A stretch of DNA of 64,000 bases, taken from Pedobacter sp. HDW13 (lineage in GTDB: Bacteria > Bacteroidota > Bacteroidia > Sphingobacteriales > Sphingobacteriaceae). Shown piece after piece: positions 35,442 through 44,774 of the stretch (position 1 is its first letter; each line of letters starts with the position of its first letter). The translations under genes were made by a program, and so were the position numbers. The notes beneath the pieces were generated by a model that was not told where the DNA came from, made no database searches, and saw nothing but the letters and a program-made list of their open reading frames with translations. Location of the stretch: positions 1,240,001 to 1,304,000 of the forward strand of contig NZ_CP049868.1 in assembly GCF_011303555.1 (NCBI RefSeq), written 5' to 3'.

Positions 35442-36779
35442 TTACTTCTTAGCCTCTTTGCTAAACAATTGGTCTTTAGATGTTTTTTCTACAACCATAC
35501 CATCTTTCAATTTGTTCTGAATAGCAGAATAAGGACCGGTTACGATTTCGTTGCCAGCTTTAACACCCGATTTTACAATGATAAACTGATCGTTCTGGAT
35601 ACCTGTAGTTACTTCTGCCTTTTTAACTTTTTTGCTTTTAGCATCGTAAGTATAAACATATTGCTTAACCTTTTTATCAGTAAGTTTTGATTTCTGTTTA
35701 TCGGTATTTTCCTGATTGCCCTGGTTATTGTTACTACCCGATTTTGCATTATCAGTAAATACTGACTGAATAGGAATGGCTAAGCCAGTTAACGATTCGC
35801 TTTCTATATCAACTGTTGCCGACATACCCGGACGGAAAATAGATTGTTGCTTACCTTCCATTTCTTCGCTGATCCTGATTTTTACCGAGAAGTTGGTTAC
35901 CTGATCAACAGAAGTAGATACTGCAGTTCCAACCGCTGTTGAAGAACTTGCAATTTCGGTAACCACACCTCTGAATTTTTTATCAGAGAAGGCATCAACT
36001 TCAATTGAAGCTTTATCGCCAACCTTAACACGTGTAATGTCGTTCTCATTTACATCAACATTAACTTCCATTGATGATAAATTAGAAATACGCATAATTT
36101 CGGTACCCGCCATTTGCGAAGTTCCTAAAATACGGTCGCCCAACTCGATTGATAATTTAGACACCACACCATCAACAGGTGCATAAATGGTAGTTTTAGC
36201 TAAGTTAGCACCTGCTTCTTTAACATTTGCACCGGTTTGCTCTAAAGTAAACCTTGCACCGGTTACATTTTCTTTTGCACTGGCTAAATTAGCTTTAGCA
36301 GTTAAAAATGCAGCTTTAGCCGAATCAAACTCTGAAGCCGAAATTACCTTTTTATTAAAAAGCTCTACATTACGTTTATAGGTAGCCTCTGCATTAACGA
36401 AATTAGCCTGGTTTTGAGCAAGCTGTTGTTGCGCTGCAGCTACGCTGGCTTTTTGTGCATTAAAACTTGCCACAGTTCTTTCGTAACCCGATTGCAATAC
36501 ATCCGGACGTACTTTACAAAGTAATTGGCCTGCCTTAACAATATCGCCTTCTTTAACTTTTAGTTCTACCACCTCACCCGATACCTCAGAGCTTAATTTA
36601 ACCTCGGTTTCTGGCTGGATTTTACCGCTTGCCGTAACTGTTTCCACAACAGTTTTATCTGATGCTTTTTCTGTAGTTACTTTTTCGGTTTTATCGCCAC
36701 CAATTACACCAGCTAGTTTGAGTACAACCAGCAGCGCTACGATAGCAACTACGGTAATAATAATATGCTTCAGTTTCAT
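35442..36779 (-). CDS. Periplasmic efflux adaptor (membrane fusion protein, HlyD/MacA-like)
   Basis: The protein has 445 residues. A single N-terminal membrane anchor (about 4-24, 'IIITVVAIVALLVVLKLAGVI') leads to a lipoyl-like half-motif 'VKLSSEVSGEVVELKVKEGDIVKAGQLLCKVRP' near 65, a long coiled-coil hairpin about 95-195, the second half 'TTIYAPVDGVVSKLSIELGDRI', and beta-barrel and membrane-proximal domains. A low-complexity Asn/Gln/Lys stretch sits near 345-365. It links an inner-membrane pump to the TolC-type channel encoded 107 bases upstream. No RND or ABC pump gene is in the window, so which pump it serves is unknown; the MacA-like architecture suggests an ABC (MacB-type) partner. Confidence 0.9.
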   Translation of the reverse strand: MKLKHIIITVVAIVALLVVLKLAGVIGGDKTEKVTTEKASDKTVVETVTASGKIQPETEVKLSSEVSGEVVELKVKEGDIVKAGQLLCKVRPDVLQSGYERTVASFNAQKASVAAAQQQLAQNQANFVNAEATYKRNVELFNKKVISASEFDSAKAAFLTAKANLASAKENVTGARFTLEQTGANVKEAGANLAKTTIYAPVDGVVSKLSIELGDRILGTSQMAGTEIMRISNLSSMEVNVDVNENDITRVKVGDKASIEVDAFSDKKFRGVVTEIASSSTAVGTAVSTSVDQVTNFSVKIRISEEMEGKQQSIFRPGMSATVDIESESLTGLAIPIQSVFTDNAKSGSNNNQGNQENTDKQKSKLTDKKVKQYVYTYDAKSKKVKKAEVTTGIQNDQFIIVKSGVKAGNEIVTGPYSAIQNKLKDGMVVEKTSKDQLFSKEAKK

Positions 36780-36886
36780 AATTTATCTATTGTATTTCGT
36801 TTGTTTTATTAAAGTTGTAATGTTTTAAGGTTAAAACGTTGCAATGTTAGACCCTAAACCCAAAGGGTTTTACCTTTATTTAAGCC

Positions 36887-38245
36887 TTAAAAAGTAATTT
36901 GTTTACCTAAGTAGTAATCAATAACCTTAGCCCTAAAAATAAGGTCATATTTTGCTTGTATAAAATCTATTTCCGCCTTGTTTCTATTGGTTTGGGCTGT
37001 ACTATAATCTAATGAGTTTACCAAACCTACATTGTAACGTTGTTCAACTACGTAAAAAGCATCTTTTTGCGCATTAAAAGCATTTTGGGTAGAAGCATAA
37101 CGGCTTTCAGCTGCCTTTAAATCGGTGGTAGCCTGAAAAATAACTTTATTCAGATTATTCTTAGCCAGTTGTTCCTGAACTAAATTATTCTGGTAAGTAA
37201 TTTTAGCTTTACGTACACTTGAGCGGGCAGTAAAACCATTAAAAATAGGAATTTGAAGGCTCATACCTATGCTTTGTCCTAATCTTTGATCTATTTGATC
37301 TGCGAATGAAGCTTGAGGAGTTAGTCCGTTATAGTTAAATTGATAAGAATACGAGGTATTTAATCCTGCACCCAGGCTTAGTGAAGGCGAATATGCTCCC
37401 TTTGCCACAGCGATGGCTTGCTTTGCAGCTAACGCTCTTAAACTGGCCAGCTTAATATCAGGAAAAATATTCAGTGCATTGTTATAAATTTCTTCAGCAC
37501 TTACAGTTGTTGATGCTGTTTTAATGTTATCAATTAAAGGTGCCTGTACAACAAATTTTTGGCTGGGCTGCATTTCCATTAACTGTCCTAATGTTAGGTA
37601 TGAAATTGAAAGTGCATTTTGTGCATTCGTTAAGTTAAGCTCAGCAGTAGCTGCCTGAGATTTAGCCTGAGAAACATCAGCCAGTGTTTTGTTCCCCGCA
37701 TCAAGCAAGGCATTCTCCCGGGCTAAGGTTTTTCTGGCAATATCCAATTGGTCTTTAGAAGCACGTTCCAGATCTGTATTATATAACACCTGAAGATAGG
37801 CATTAACTACATTTAAAATCAAATCGTTTTTAACCTTTTCTATATTACTTTTATCAGCATCTAAAAGAATTTTGTTCTGTCTGATTTGGTTTATTTTGGT
37901 AAAACCCTGAAATAAATCAACATTAGTACTCAAATTACCACTTGTGTATAGCGATGTTTGATTGGTAACCTGGAAAGTTGTTTGATCCAAACCACGTCCA
38001 AACGTTAAATTAGGATTTACGCTTGCATTTAAATTAGGATAAAGCGCATATTTTGATTGTGTTAAATTTTCCTCAGTTATAGCAGCGCTGAATTGGGCTT
38101 GTTTAATGGTCAGGTTATTTTTTAAAGTATTTTCAACAGCTTGCTGAATGGTGATTACTTGTTGGGCATTGACAATATTGACAAAACCGAGCGCAGCAAC
38201 AAAAGTAAAACCGGTAATAAACTTCTTCTTGGTAAACATCTTCAT
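36887..38245 (-). CDS. TolC family outer-membrane efflux channel
   Basis: The protein has 452 residues from the ATG at 38245 (another ATG at 38239). The frame extends upstream to 38299, but a -7 element at 38255-38262 lies inside that extension, so the shorter start is right. A signal peptide of about 27 (I-V-N-A-Q) precedes two repeated TolC units with long alpha-helices ('ENTLKNNLTIKQAQFSAAITEENLTQSKYALYPNLNASV'; second half 'ALRALAAKQAIAVAKGAYSPSLSLGAG' and 'YNVGLVNSLDYSTAQTNRNKAEIDFIQAKYDLIFRAKVIDYY'). It forms the trimeric channel-tunnel in the outer membrane. The adaptor gene follows after 107 bases. Together they are two thirds of a tripartite exporter. Confidence 0.92.
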   Translation of the reverse strand: MKMFTKKKFITGFTFVAALGFVNIVNAQQVITIQQAVENTLKNNLTIKQAQFSAAITEENLTQSKYALYPNLNASVNPNLTFGRGLDQTTFQVTNQTSLYTSGNLSTNVDLFQGFTKINQIRQNKILLDADKSNIEKVKNDLILNVVNAYLQVLYNTDLERASKDQLDIARKTLARENALLDAGNKTLADVSQAKSQAATAELNLTNAQNALSISYLTLGQLMEMQPSQKFVVQAPLIDNIKTASTTVSAEEIYNNALNIFPDIKLASLRALAAKQAIAVAKGAYSPSLSLGAGLNTSYSYQFNYNGLTPQASFADQIDQRLGQSIGMSLQIPIFNGFTARSSVRKAKITYQNNLVQEQLAKNNLNKVIFQATTDLKAAESRYASTQNAFNAQKDAFYVVEQRYNVGLVNSLDYSTAQTNRNKAEIDFIQAKYDLIFRAKVIDYYLGKQITF

Positions 38246-38254
38246 AATTTGTTT

Positions 38255-38287
38255 CAAATCTATATAAACAACTTTAATAATTTCAAT
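38255..38287 (-). promoter_or_regulatory. Probable promoter for the TolC-adaptor operon
   Basis: Minus-strand -7 TAGATTTG (38262-38255) matches TAnnTTTG, with ATTG 21 bases upstream. Transcription would start about 3-9 bases before the candidate ATGs, so the leader is very short. Confidence 0.45.
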
Positions 38288-38311
38288 CTGTACAGGCATT
38301 TACTAACTTTG
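38281..38311 (+). promoter_or_regulatory. Probable promoter for the polysaccharide deacetylase gene
   Basis: TAACTTTG at 38304-38311 matches TAnnTTTG, with TTTC exactly 19 bases upstream. The ATG at 38319 would lie at or next to the transcription start, so the mRNA may be leaderless. It overlaps the divergent promoter by a few bases. Confidence 0.45.
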
Positions 38312-38318
38312 AGCTTAA

Positions 38319-38975
38319 ATGTACCTGATCAAATCACCGCTTCTGCTAAAATGGTATTACCCATCACTGTTATGGAATAAATCCCGCACCGAAAAAGTTA
38401 TTTATCTGACCTTTGACGATGGACCCATACCCAATGTTACAGATTTTGTATTAAAAACTTTAAAAGTCTTTAATGCAAAAGCTACATTTTTTTGCATCGG
38501 CGACAATATTGTAAAACACCCCGAAGTTTTTGAACGTGTAAAAACCGATGGGCATGCCATTGGTAACCACACTTTCAATCATTTAAAAGGGTGGAAAACC
38601 GATGATGAAACCTACCTTCAAAACACACTAAAATGCCAGGAACTTACCCAAACCAATCTTTTCCGGCCACCTTATGGGAGAATTAAAAAGAGCCAGGTTA
38701 AGAGTTTGGAATCGTTAGTTTGGAGTCCGGAGTCTGACTCCAAACTGAAAACTGAAAACTCCCAACTGCAAATTGTAATGTGGGATGTGCTCAGTGGCGA
38801 TTTCGACATTAATCTTTCGCCCGAAAAATGCTATAAAAACGTGATTAAACATACCGAAAACGGCTCTATAATTGTTTTTCACGATAGTTTAAAAGCATTC
38901 GACCGTTTAGCATACGCACTTCCCAAAGTTTTAGCCTATTTTACTGAAAGGGGTTTCACTTTCGCTACACTTTAG
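38319..38975 (+). CDS. Polysaccharide deacetylase family protein (NodB domain)
   Basis: The protein has 218 residues. The NodB motifs are complete: T-F-D-D-G (Asp nucleophile and metal Asp) near 31-35, 'GHAIGNHTFNHLKGW' (metal His-x3-His) near 85-95, 'LFRPPYGR' near 115-122, 'MWDVLSGDFD', and the final His motif 'IIVFHDS'. It has no signal peptide, only the N-terminal 'MYLIKSPLLLKWYYPSLLW', so it may be membrane-associated or cytosolic. The likely reaction is N- or O-deacetylation of a polysaccharide or peptidoglycan; the substrate is unknown. Residues about 127-153 are encoded by an inserted palindromic repeat, making this loop longer than usual without breaking the frame. Confidence 0.9.
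   Translation: MYLIKSPLLLKWYYPSLLWNKSRTEKVIYLTFDDGPIPNVTDFVLKTLKVFNAKATFFCIGDNIVKHPEVFERVKTDGHAIGNHTFNHLKGWKTDDETYLQNTLKCQELTQTNLFRPPYGRIKKSQVKSLESLVWSPESDSKLKTENSQLQIVMWDVLSGDFDINLSPEKCYKNVIKHTENGSIIVFHDSLKAFDRLAYALPKVLAYFTERGFTFATL
38698..38775. repeat. Palindromic repeat inserted in frame in the deacetylase gene
   Basis: A perfect 11-bp stem AGTTTGGAGTC (38717-38727) / GACTCCAAACT (38736-38746) with an 8-base loop is followed by ACTGAAAACTGAAAACT. Its style (runs of GGAGTC, AAACTG) is that of intergenic repeats in this window (compare 44641-44675) rather than of a NodB gene. It encodes S-L-V-W-S-P-E-S-D-S-K-L-K-T-E-N-S in frame. Confidence 0.65.
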
Positions 38976-39395
38976 CGATAGTTATGCCAGAACTGTTTAT
39001 ACCTACCGTAACTGGCAAAAACAAGCTTTTAGTCAGATAGTCAATTTTCAGCTGTTCAAAAACGGACAAAACTGTACGGTAATGAACGGTTATGAAATCA
39101 AGAAATACTAAAGTTTTGAAGCAATTACCAATCATTTACCGGGTTAATCTTTCGATGTGATTGTTGCGTTTTATGACTTGTCATTAACACTAAATTTCAT
39201 AGTTTAGAACAATTCCAAATTGCGCAATTGCCTGCTTAAATTACATTTAAAGCTTGCTTTTTGTTATTTTTGTTTTATCCAAAAATTCATTTTTTTTGGT
39301 CGATAACCACAAATTAATTACAAATAATAGTATTCTTTTGGGAAAGGTGTATTTTATTACGCAAAACTTAGCGAAAAAAGAATAAAATATCTAAG
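38976..39395. other. Intergenic region before acnB; possible short gene remnant
   Basis: An open stretch at about 38985-39110 (plus) reads 'DSYARTVYTYRNWQKQAF' followed by 'IVNFQLFKNGQNC' and ends in a stop. It has no start codon or recognised family, so it may be the tail of a lost gene. Nearer acnB, TATTTTTG at 39265-39272 matches the -7 consensus but I see no good -33 element; a start near 39279 would give a leader of about 117 bases. Confidence 0.35.
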
Positions 39396-42161
39396 ATGAG
39401 TATTTATAACGATTATATCCAGGAGATTGAGGAGAGAAAAACCCAAGGTCTTCACCCTAAACCTATTGATGGCGCCGAATTATTGAGCGAAATCATCGAT
39501 CAGATCAAAAATGTAAATAATTTTAACAGAGCAGATGCTGTTAATTTTTTCATCTACAATACCCTGCCGGGCACTACCGCTGCAGCTGGTGTAAAAGCAC
39601 AATTCTTAAAAGAAATTATTACCGGTGAAGCTGTTGTTGCAGAAATTACACCTGATTTTGCTTTCGAACTGTTATCACACATGAAGGGTGGCCCTTCTAT
39701 CAAAGTTTTATTGGATATTGCTTTGGCTGATAATGGTGATAAAGCCCATAAAGCAGCAGATGTACTTAAAACACAGGTTTTCTTGTACGATGCTGATACT
39801 GATCGTTTAAAAGAAGCTTATAACAATGGCAATGACATTGCTAAAGAAATATTAGAAAGTTACGCTAAAGCCGAATTCTTTACAGAATTGCCTGCTGTTG
39901 CTGAAGAAATTAAAGTGGTAACCTTTATTGCTGGTATTGGCGATATTTCTACTGATTTATTATCTCCAGGTAACCAGGCGCACTCGCGTTCAGATCGCGA
40001 ATTGCATGGTAAATGCATGATTACACCAGAAGCTCAGGAACAAATTCGCGCGTTACAGGCACAACACCCCGATAAAAGTGTGATGCTGGTAGCCGAAAAA
40101 GGCACCATGGGCGTAGGTTCTTCACGTATGTCGGGCGTAAACAATGTGGCACTTTGGACAGGTAAACAATCGAGCCCTTATGTTCCGTTTGTAAACATTG
40201 CACCAATTGTAGGTGGTACCAATGGTATTTCGCCAATTTTCTTAACCACAGTTGATGTAACCGGCGGTATTGGTATCGACCTTAAAAACTGGGTAAAGAA
40301 AACTGACGAGAACGGTAATGTTGTTCGCAATGAAAATGATGAACCTGTTTTAGAGCAAGCATTTTCTGTTGAAACCGGAACTGTACTTACCATCAATACA
40401 AAAACTAAAAAATTATACAGCGGAGATCAGGAGCTGATTGATATTGCAAAAGCATTGACTCCTCAAAAAATGGAATTTATCAAAGCAGGTGGTTCTTATG
40501 CCATCGTTTTCGGTAAAAAAATCCAAACATTTGCGGCCAAAACTTTAGGTATCGAGGCTCAGTTGGTATTTGCTCCGGCTAAAGAAGTATCTATCGAAGG
40601 TCAGGGTTTAACTGCTGTAGAAAAGATATTCAATAGAAACGCTGTAGGTTTAACCCCAGGTAAGATTCTACATGCCGGTTCTGATGTTCGTGTAGAAGTA
40701 AACATTGTAGGTTCGCAAGATACTACCGGTTTAATGACTGCTCAGGAATTAGAGGCAATGGCTGCTACAGTTATTTCTCCGATTGTTGATGGCGCTTATC
40801 AGTCAGGTTGCCATACGGCATCTGTTTGGGATAAAAAAGCACAGGCAAACATCCCTAAACTGATGAAGTTTATGAACGACTTTGGTGTGATTACAGCCCG
40901 TGACCCTAAAGGTACTTATCATTCAATGACCGACGTTATTCACAAAGTACTGAACGACATCACCATTGATGAGTGGGCAATTATTATCGGTGGCGACTCG
41001 CATACCCGTATGTCTAAAGGTGTAGCTTTCGGTGCCGATTCTGGTACGGTAGCTTTAGCACTGGCAACTGGCGAGGCATCTATGCCAATTCCGGAGTCGG
41101 TAAAAGTTACGTTCAAAGGTGAAATGAAACAACACATGGATTTCCGTGATGTGGTTCATGCTACGCAATTGCAGATGTTGCAGCAGTTTGATGGCGAAAA
41201 CGTATTCCAGGGTCGGATTATTGAGGTGCATATTGGTACTTTATTAGCTGACCAGGCCTTTACTTTTACAGACTGGACCGCAGAGATGAAAGCAAAAGCT
41301 TCAATCTGTATTTCTCAGGACGATACTTTAATCCAGTCTTTAGAAATTGCCAAAAACCGTATTCAAATCATGATAGACAAGGGTATGGACAACCATAACC
41401 AGGTTTTACAAGGTTTGATTAATAAAGCAAATAAACGCATTGAGGAAATTAAAACTGGTATCAAACCAGCTTTAACACCAGACGATAACGCCAAATATTA
41501 CGCTGAAGTAGTAATTGATCTTGATCTGATTCAGGAACCAATGATTGCCGATCCGGATGTGAATAACGCCGATGTTTCTAAACGTTATACGCATGATACC
41601 ATTAGAGATTTAACTTTCTACGGTGGCGATAAAAAAGTAGACCTTGGTTTCGTTGGCTCATGCATGGTGCATAAGGATGACTTGAAAATCGTTTCTCAAA
41701 TGTTAAAAAACATAGAGACACAAACTGGTAAAGTAGAATTCAAAGCACCATTGGTAGTTGCAGCTCCGACTTACAATATCATTGATGAATTGAAAGCAGA
41801 AGGTGATTGGGAATATTTACAAAGATATTCTGGATTCGAGTTCAGCGATGCATTACCTAAAAGCACAGCGCGTACCGAGTACGAAAACATTATGTATTTA
41901 GAGCGTCCGGGTTGTAACCTTTGTATGGGTAACCAGGAAAAAGCGGCTAAAGGTGATACGGTAATGGCTACTTCAACTCGCTTGTTCCAGGGCCGTGTAG
42001 TAGAAGATAAAGATGGTAAAAAAGGAGAGTCTTTACTGGCATCTACGCCGGTAGTTGTTCTTTCAGCTATCCTAGGTCGTATTCCAAGCATTGAAGAATA
42101 TAAAGTAGCGGTAGAAGGCATCAACTTAACCAAGTTTACCCCTATTTCTACCAAACAATAA
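39396..42161 (+). CDS. acnB: Aconitate hydratase B (bifunctional aconitase / 2-methylisocitrate dehydratase)
   Basis: The protein has 921 residues, longer than the usual AcnB of about 865 by an N-terminal extra and a loop. The domain order is that of AcnB: an N-terminal HEAT-like domain (1-165), the swivel domain 'GNQAHSRSDRELHG...GVGSSRMSGVNNVALW' (about 190-390) before the catalytic core, then 'SGCHTASVWDKKAQANIPKLMKFMNDFGVITARDP', 'IGGDSHTRMSKGVAFGADSGTVALALATGE', and the iron-sulfur cysteines in 'GSCMVHKDDL' and 'RPGCNLCMGNQEKA'. It interconverts citrate and isocitrate in the TCA cycle. A second, differently built aconitase follows after 193 bases with a terminator in between. Confidence 0.96.
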   Translation: MSIYNDYIQEIEERKTQGLHPKPIDGAELLSEIIDQIKNVNNFNRADAVNFFIYNTLPGTTAAAGVKAQFLKEIITGEAVVAEITPDFAFELLSHMKGGPSIKVLLDIALADNGDKAHKAADVLKTQVFLYDADTDRLKEAYNNGNDIAKEILESYAKAEFFTELPAVAEEIKVVTFIAGIGDISTDLLSPGNQAHSRSDRELHGKCMITPEAQEQIRALQAQHPDKSVMLVAEKGTMGVGSSRMSGVNNVALWTGKQSSPYVPFVNIAPIVGGTNGISPIFLTTVDVTGGIGIDLKNWVKKTDENGNVVRNENDEPVLEQAFSVETGTVLTINTKTKKLYSGDQELIDIAKALTPQKMEFIKAGGSYAIVFGKKIQTFAAKTLGIEAQLVFAPAKEVSIEGQGLTAVEKIFNRNAVGLTPGKILHAGSDVRVEVNIVGSQDTTGLMTAQELEAMAATVISPIVDGAYQSGCHTASVWDKKAQANIPKLMKFMNDFGVITARDPKGTYHSMTDVIHKVLNDITIDEWAIIIGGDSHTRMSKGVAFGADSGTVALALATGEASMPIPESVKVTFKGEMKQHMDFRDVVHATQLQMLQQFDGENVFQGRIIEVHIGTLLADQAFTFTDWTAEMKAKASICISQDDTLIQSLEIAKNRIQIMIDKGMDNHNQVLQGLINKANKRIEEIKTGIKPALTPDDNAKYYAEVVIDLDLIQEPMIADPDVNNADVSKRYTHDTIRDLTFYGGDKKVDLGFVGSCMVHKDDLKIVSQMLKNIETQTGKVEFKAPLVVAAPTYNIIDELKAEGDWEYLQRYSGFEFSDALPKSTARTEYENIMYLERPGCNLCMGNQEKAAKGDTVMATSTRLFQGRVVEDKDGKKGESLLASTPVVVLSAILGRIPSIEEYKVAVEGINLTKFTPISTKQ

Positions 42162-42195
42162 GAAACAAAAAAACATATCATTTGTTAAATACACG

Positions 42196-42231
42196 AAAAG
42201 GCTATCTGAGATTTCAGATAGCCTTTTCTTT
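42196..42231 (+). terminator. Terminator between the two aconitase genes
   Basis: The 14-base arms AAAAGGCTATCTGA / TCAGATAGCCTTTT are followed by CTTTTG. The two aconitases are therefore probably separate transcripts. Confidence 0.85.
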
Positions 42232-42354
42232 TGTAAAAATAGTTGCATAGAATGGTTTTAAATAACACATTATGACAAATCTCAAAAATAAGTGTGTTTA
42301 AAATTGTGTAATTTAGATAGTACCTTATTGACAATAATTATAAAAAATTAAAGT

Positions 42355-44634
42355 ATGGCTTTTGATATAGACATGATTAAAAAGGTTTATGCAAACTTTG
42401 GCAGCCGCGTTGAGGCTGCACGCAAAGTTGTTGGCAGACCTTTAACCTTATCTGAAAAAATATTGTATGCACACCTTTGGGATGGAGATCCTAAAACGGC
42501 GTTTAAACGTGGGTCTGACTATGTAGATTTTGCACCAGACCGTGTAGCGATGCAAGATGCAACAGCACAGATGGCATTATTGCAGTTTATGCAGGCAGGT
42601 CGTCCGCAGGTTGCTGTTCCCTCTACGGTTCACTGCGATCACTTAATTACGGCTAAAGAAGGTGCTGCAATAGATTTACCTCATGCCAAAACCGAGAGTG
42701 CAGAAGTTTTTGATTTCTTATCATCTGTGTCCAACAAATACGGCATCGGTTTCTGGAAACCAGGTGCAGGTATTATTCACCAGGTTGTTTTAGAAAATTA
42801 CGCATTTCCGGGTGGAATGATGATTGGTACCGACTCGCACACTGTAAATGCAGGTGGTTTAGGTATGGTTGCCATTGGTGTTGGTGGTGCTGATGCCTGC
42901 GATGTTATGGCTGGTTTACCATGGGAGCTCAAATTCCCTAAATTAATCGGTGTAAAGTTAACCGGTAAATTAAACGGCTGGACTGCTGCCAAAGATGTGA
43001 TACTTAAAGTTGCTGGTATTTTAACTGTAAAAGGTGGTACAGGCGCAATTGTAGAATATTTTGGCGATGGAGCTACATCGATGAGCTGTACTGGTAAAGG
43101 TACCATTTGTAACATGGGAGCTGAAATCGGTGCAACTACTTCTACCTTCGGCTACGACGAGAGCATGGAGCGTTATTTACGCGCCACAGGCAGAAACGAA
43201 GTGGCCAATGAAGCCAACAAAATTGCTGCATATTTAACAGGTGATGATGAAGTTTATGCCAATCCTGAAAACTATTTCGATCAGGTTATTGAGATTGATT
43301 TAGATACTTTAGAACCTTACTTAAACGGTCCTTTTACACCAGATTTAGCTACTCCGGTTTCGCAAATGAAAACTGAAGCAGAGAAAAATGGCTGGCCATT
43401 AAAAGTAGAATGGGGTTTAATTGGTTCTTGTACCAACTCTTCTTACGAAGATTTATCGAGAGCAGCATCTATTGCCAACCAGGCCATTGCTAAAGGTTTA
43501 GTAACAAAAGCCGAATTTGGTATTAACCCGGGTTCAGAGCAGGTTCGTTATACTGCAGACCGCGATGGCTATTTAAAAACTTTCGAAGATTTAAATGCGA
43601 CTATCTTTACCAACGCTTGCGGACCATGTATAGGTATGTGGGATCGTACGGGTGCAGAAAAAGCAGAAAAAAATACCATTGTACACTCGTTTAACAGAAA
43701 TTTTGCTAAACGCGCCGATGGTAACCCAAATACTTACGCATTTGTAGCTTCGCCAGAAATGGTGGCGGCGATAGCCATTTCGGGTAATTTAGGATTTAAC
43801 CCGTTAACAGACACTTTAACAAACGATAAAGGCGAGCAGGTTAAGCTAGACCCGCCTACCGGTTATGAATTACCTACTAAGGGCTTTGCTGTAGAAGATG
43901 CAGGTTATCAGGCCCCGGCTGCTGATGGTTCGAAAGTAGAAGTTCTGGTTTCGCCAACCTCGCACCGTTTACAATTGCTAGATCCGTTTACACCTTGGGA
44001 AGGTACTGACCTTAAAGGCTTAAAATTATTAATTAAAGCCAAAGGAAAATGTACAACCGATCATATTTCGATGGCTGGTCCGTGGTTAAAATTCCGTGGT
44101 CACTTAGATAACATTTCTAACAACATGTTAATTGGTGCAGTTAATTACTTCAACGATAAAACAGATACCGTTAAAAACGAATTAACGGGCGAATATGGCC
44201 CTGTTCCGGCTACGCAACGCGATTACAAAGCTGCAGGCTTGGGTTCTATTGTTGTTGGTGATGAAAACTATGGTGAAGGGTCATCTCGCGAGCACGCAGC
44301 GATGGAGCCTCGTCATTTAGGTGTTCGTGCAGTATTGGTTAAATCTTTTGCCCGTATCCACGAAACCAACCTTAAAAAACAAGGTATGCTTGGCTTAACT
44401 TTTGCCGATAAAGATGATTACGATAAAATCTTAGAAGATGATACGATCGACATTTTAGGCTTAACTGAGTTTGCTCCTGATAAACCATTAACATTGGTAT
44501 TACACCATGCGGATGGTACTACGGATCAGTTCCCGGTTAACCATAGCTACAACGCGCAACAAATAGACTGGTTTAAAGCTGGTGGCGCATTGAACATTAT
44601 CAGAGCTGAGGCTGCCGCAAAAGCTGCGCTTTAG
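42355..44634 (+). CDS. Aconitate hydratase, mitochondrial-type
   Basis: The protein has 759 residues, the length of mitochondrial-type aconitase rather than of AcnA (about 890). The catalytic core comes first: '[21 protein letters not shown]', '[11 protein letters not shown]', '[29 protein letters not shown]', iron-sulfur cysteines in '[11 protein letters not shown]' and '[11 protein letters not shown]'. The swivel domain is at the C-terminus ('[38 protein letters not shown]'). It catalyses the same citrate-isocitrate reaction as acnB next door but from a different aconitase subfamily with circularly different domain order. Upstream TAATTTAG resembles a -7 element with one mismatch. It ends with a terminator at 44681. 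Confidence 0.96.
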   Translation: MAFDIDMIKKVYANFGSRVEAARKVVGRPLTLSEKILYAHLWDGDPKTAFKRGSDYVDFAPDRVAMQDATAQMALLQFMQAGRPQVAVPSTVHCDHLITAKEGAAIDLPHAKTESAEVFDFLSSVSNKYGIGFWKPGAGIIHQVVLENYAFPGGMMIGTDSHTVNAGGLGMVAIGVGGADACDVMAGLPWELKFPKLIGVKLTGKLNGWTAAKDVILKVAGILTVKGGTGAIVEYFGDGATSMSCTGKGTICNMGAEIGATTSTFGYDESMERYLRATGRNEVANEANKIAAYLTGDDEVYANPENYFDQVIEIDLDTLEPYLNGPFTPDLATPVSQMKTEAEKNGWPLKVEWGLIGSCTNSSYEDLSRAASIANQAIAKGLVTKAEFGINPGSEQVRYTADRDGYLKTFEDLNATIFTNACGPCIGMWDRTGAEKAEKNTIVHSFNRNFAKRADGNPNTYAFVASPEMVAAIAISGNLGFNPLTDTLTNDKGEQVKLDPPTGYELPTKGFAVEDAGYQAPAADGSKVEVLVSPTSHRLQLLDPFTPWEGTDLKGLKLLIKAKGKCTTDHISMAGPWLKFRGHLDNISNNMLIGAVNYFNDKTDTVKNELTGEYGPVPATQRDYKAAGLGSIVVGDENYGEGSSREHAAMEPRHLGVRAVLVKSFARIHETNLKKQGMLGLTFADKDDYDKILEDDTIDILGLTEFAPDKPLTLVLHHADGTTDQFPVNHSYNAQQIDWFKAGGALNIIRAEAAAKAAL

Positions 44635-44680
44635 TCTGAAATTTAGAAATCGGTAGTCCGAAGTCTGAGTTTATAATATC

Positions 44681-44719
44681 AATCCCGTTTTGAGTAAAAT
44701 CAGAACGGGATTTTTTATT
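44681..44719 (+). terminator. Terminator after the second aconitase
   Basis: The arms AATCCCGTTTTGA / TCAGAACGGGATT are followed by TTTTTATTTG. It is the first of three near-identical terminators in 1.2 kb. The 40 bases before it (44641-44680) carry 'GGTAGTCCGAAGTCTGAG', like the repeat at 38717. Confidence 0.85.
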
Positions 44720-44748
44720 TGTAAAACACAATAATAAATCTATTTTTG
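44718..44748 (+). promoter_or_regulatory. Bacteroidota-type promoter for the outer-membrane protein gene
   Basis: TTTG (44718-44721), 19-base spacer, TATTTTTG (44741-44748): a full match to TTTG-N19-TAnnTTTG. Transcription would start near 44755, 20 bases before the ATG. The -33 element overlaps the T-tract of the preceding terminator. Confidence 0.65.
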
Positions 44749-44774
44749 CCTGCTAAAACAAACAAATCAAATTA

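Noticed and set aside
36831..36845. GGTTAAAACGTTGCAATG as another LacI operator
   Set aside because: Only the left half matches; the right half has no symmetry.
39396..44634. Adjacent aconitases as a tandem duplication
   Set aside because: Domain order and motifs differ (AcnB versus mitochondrial type), so they are not recent copies.
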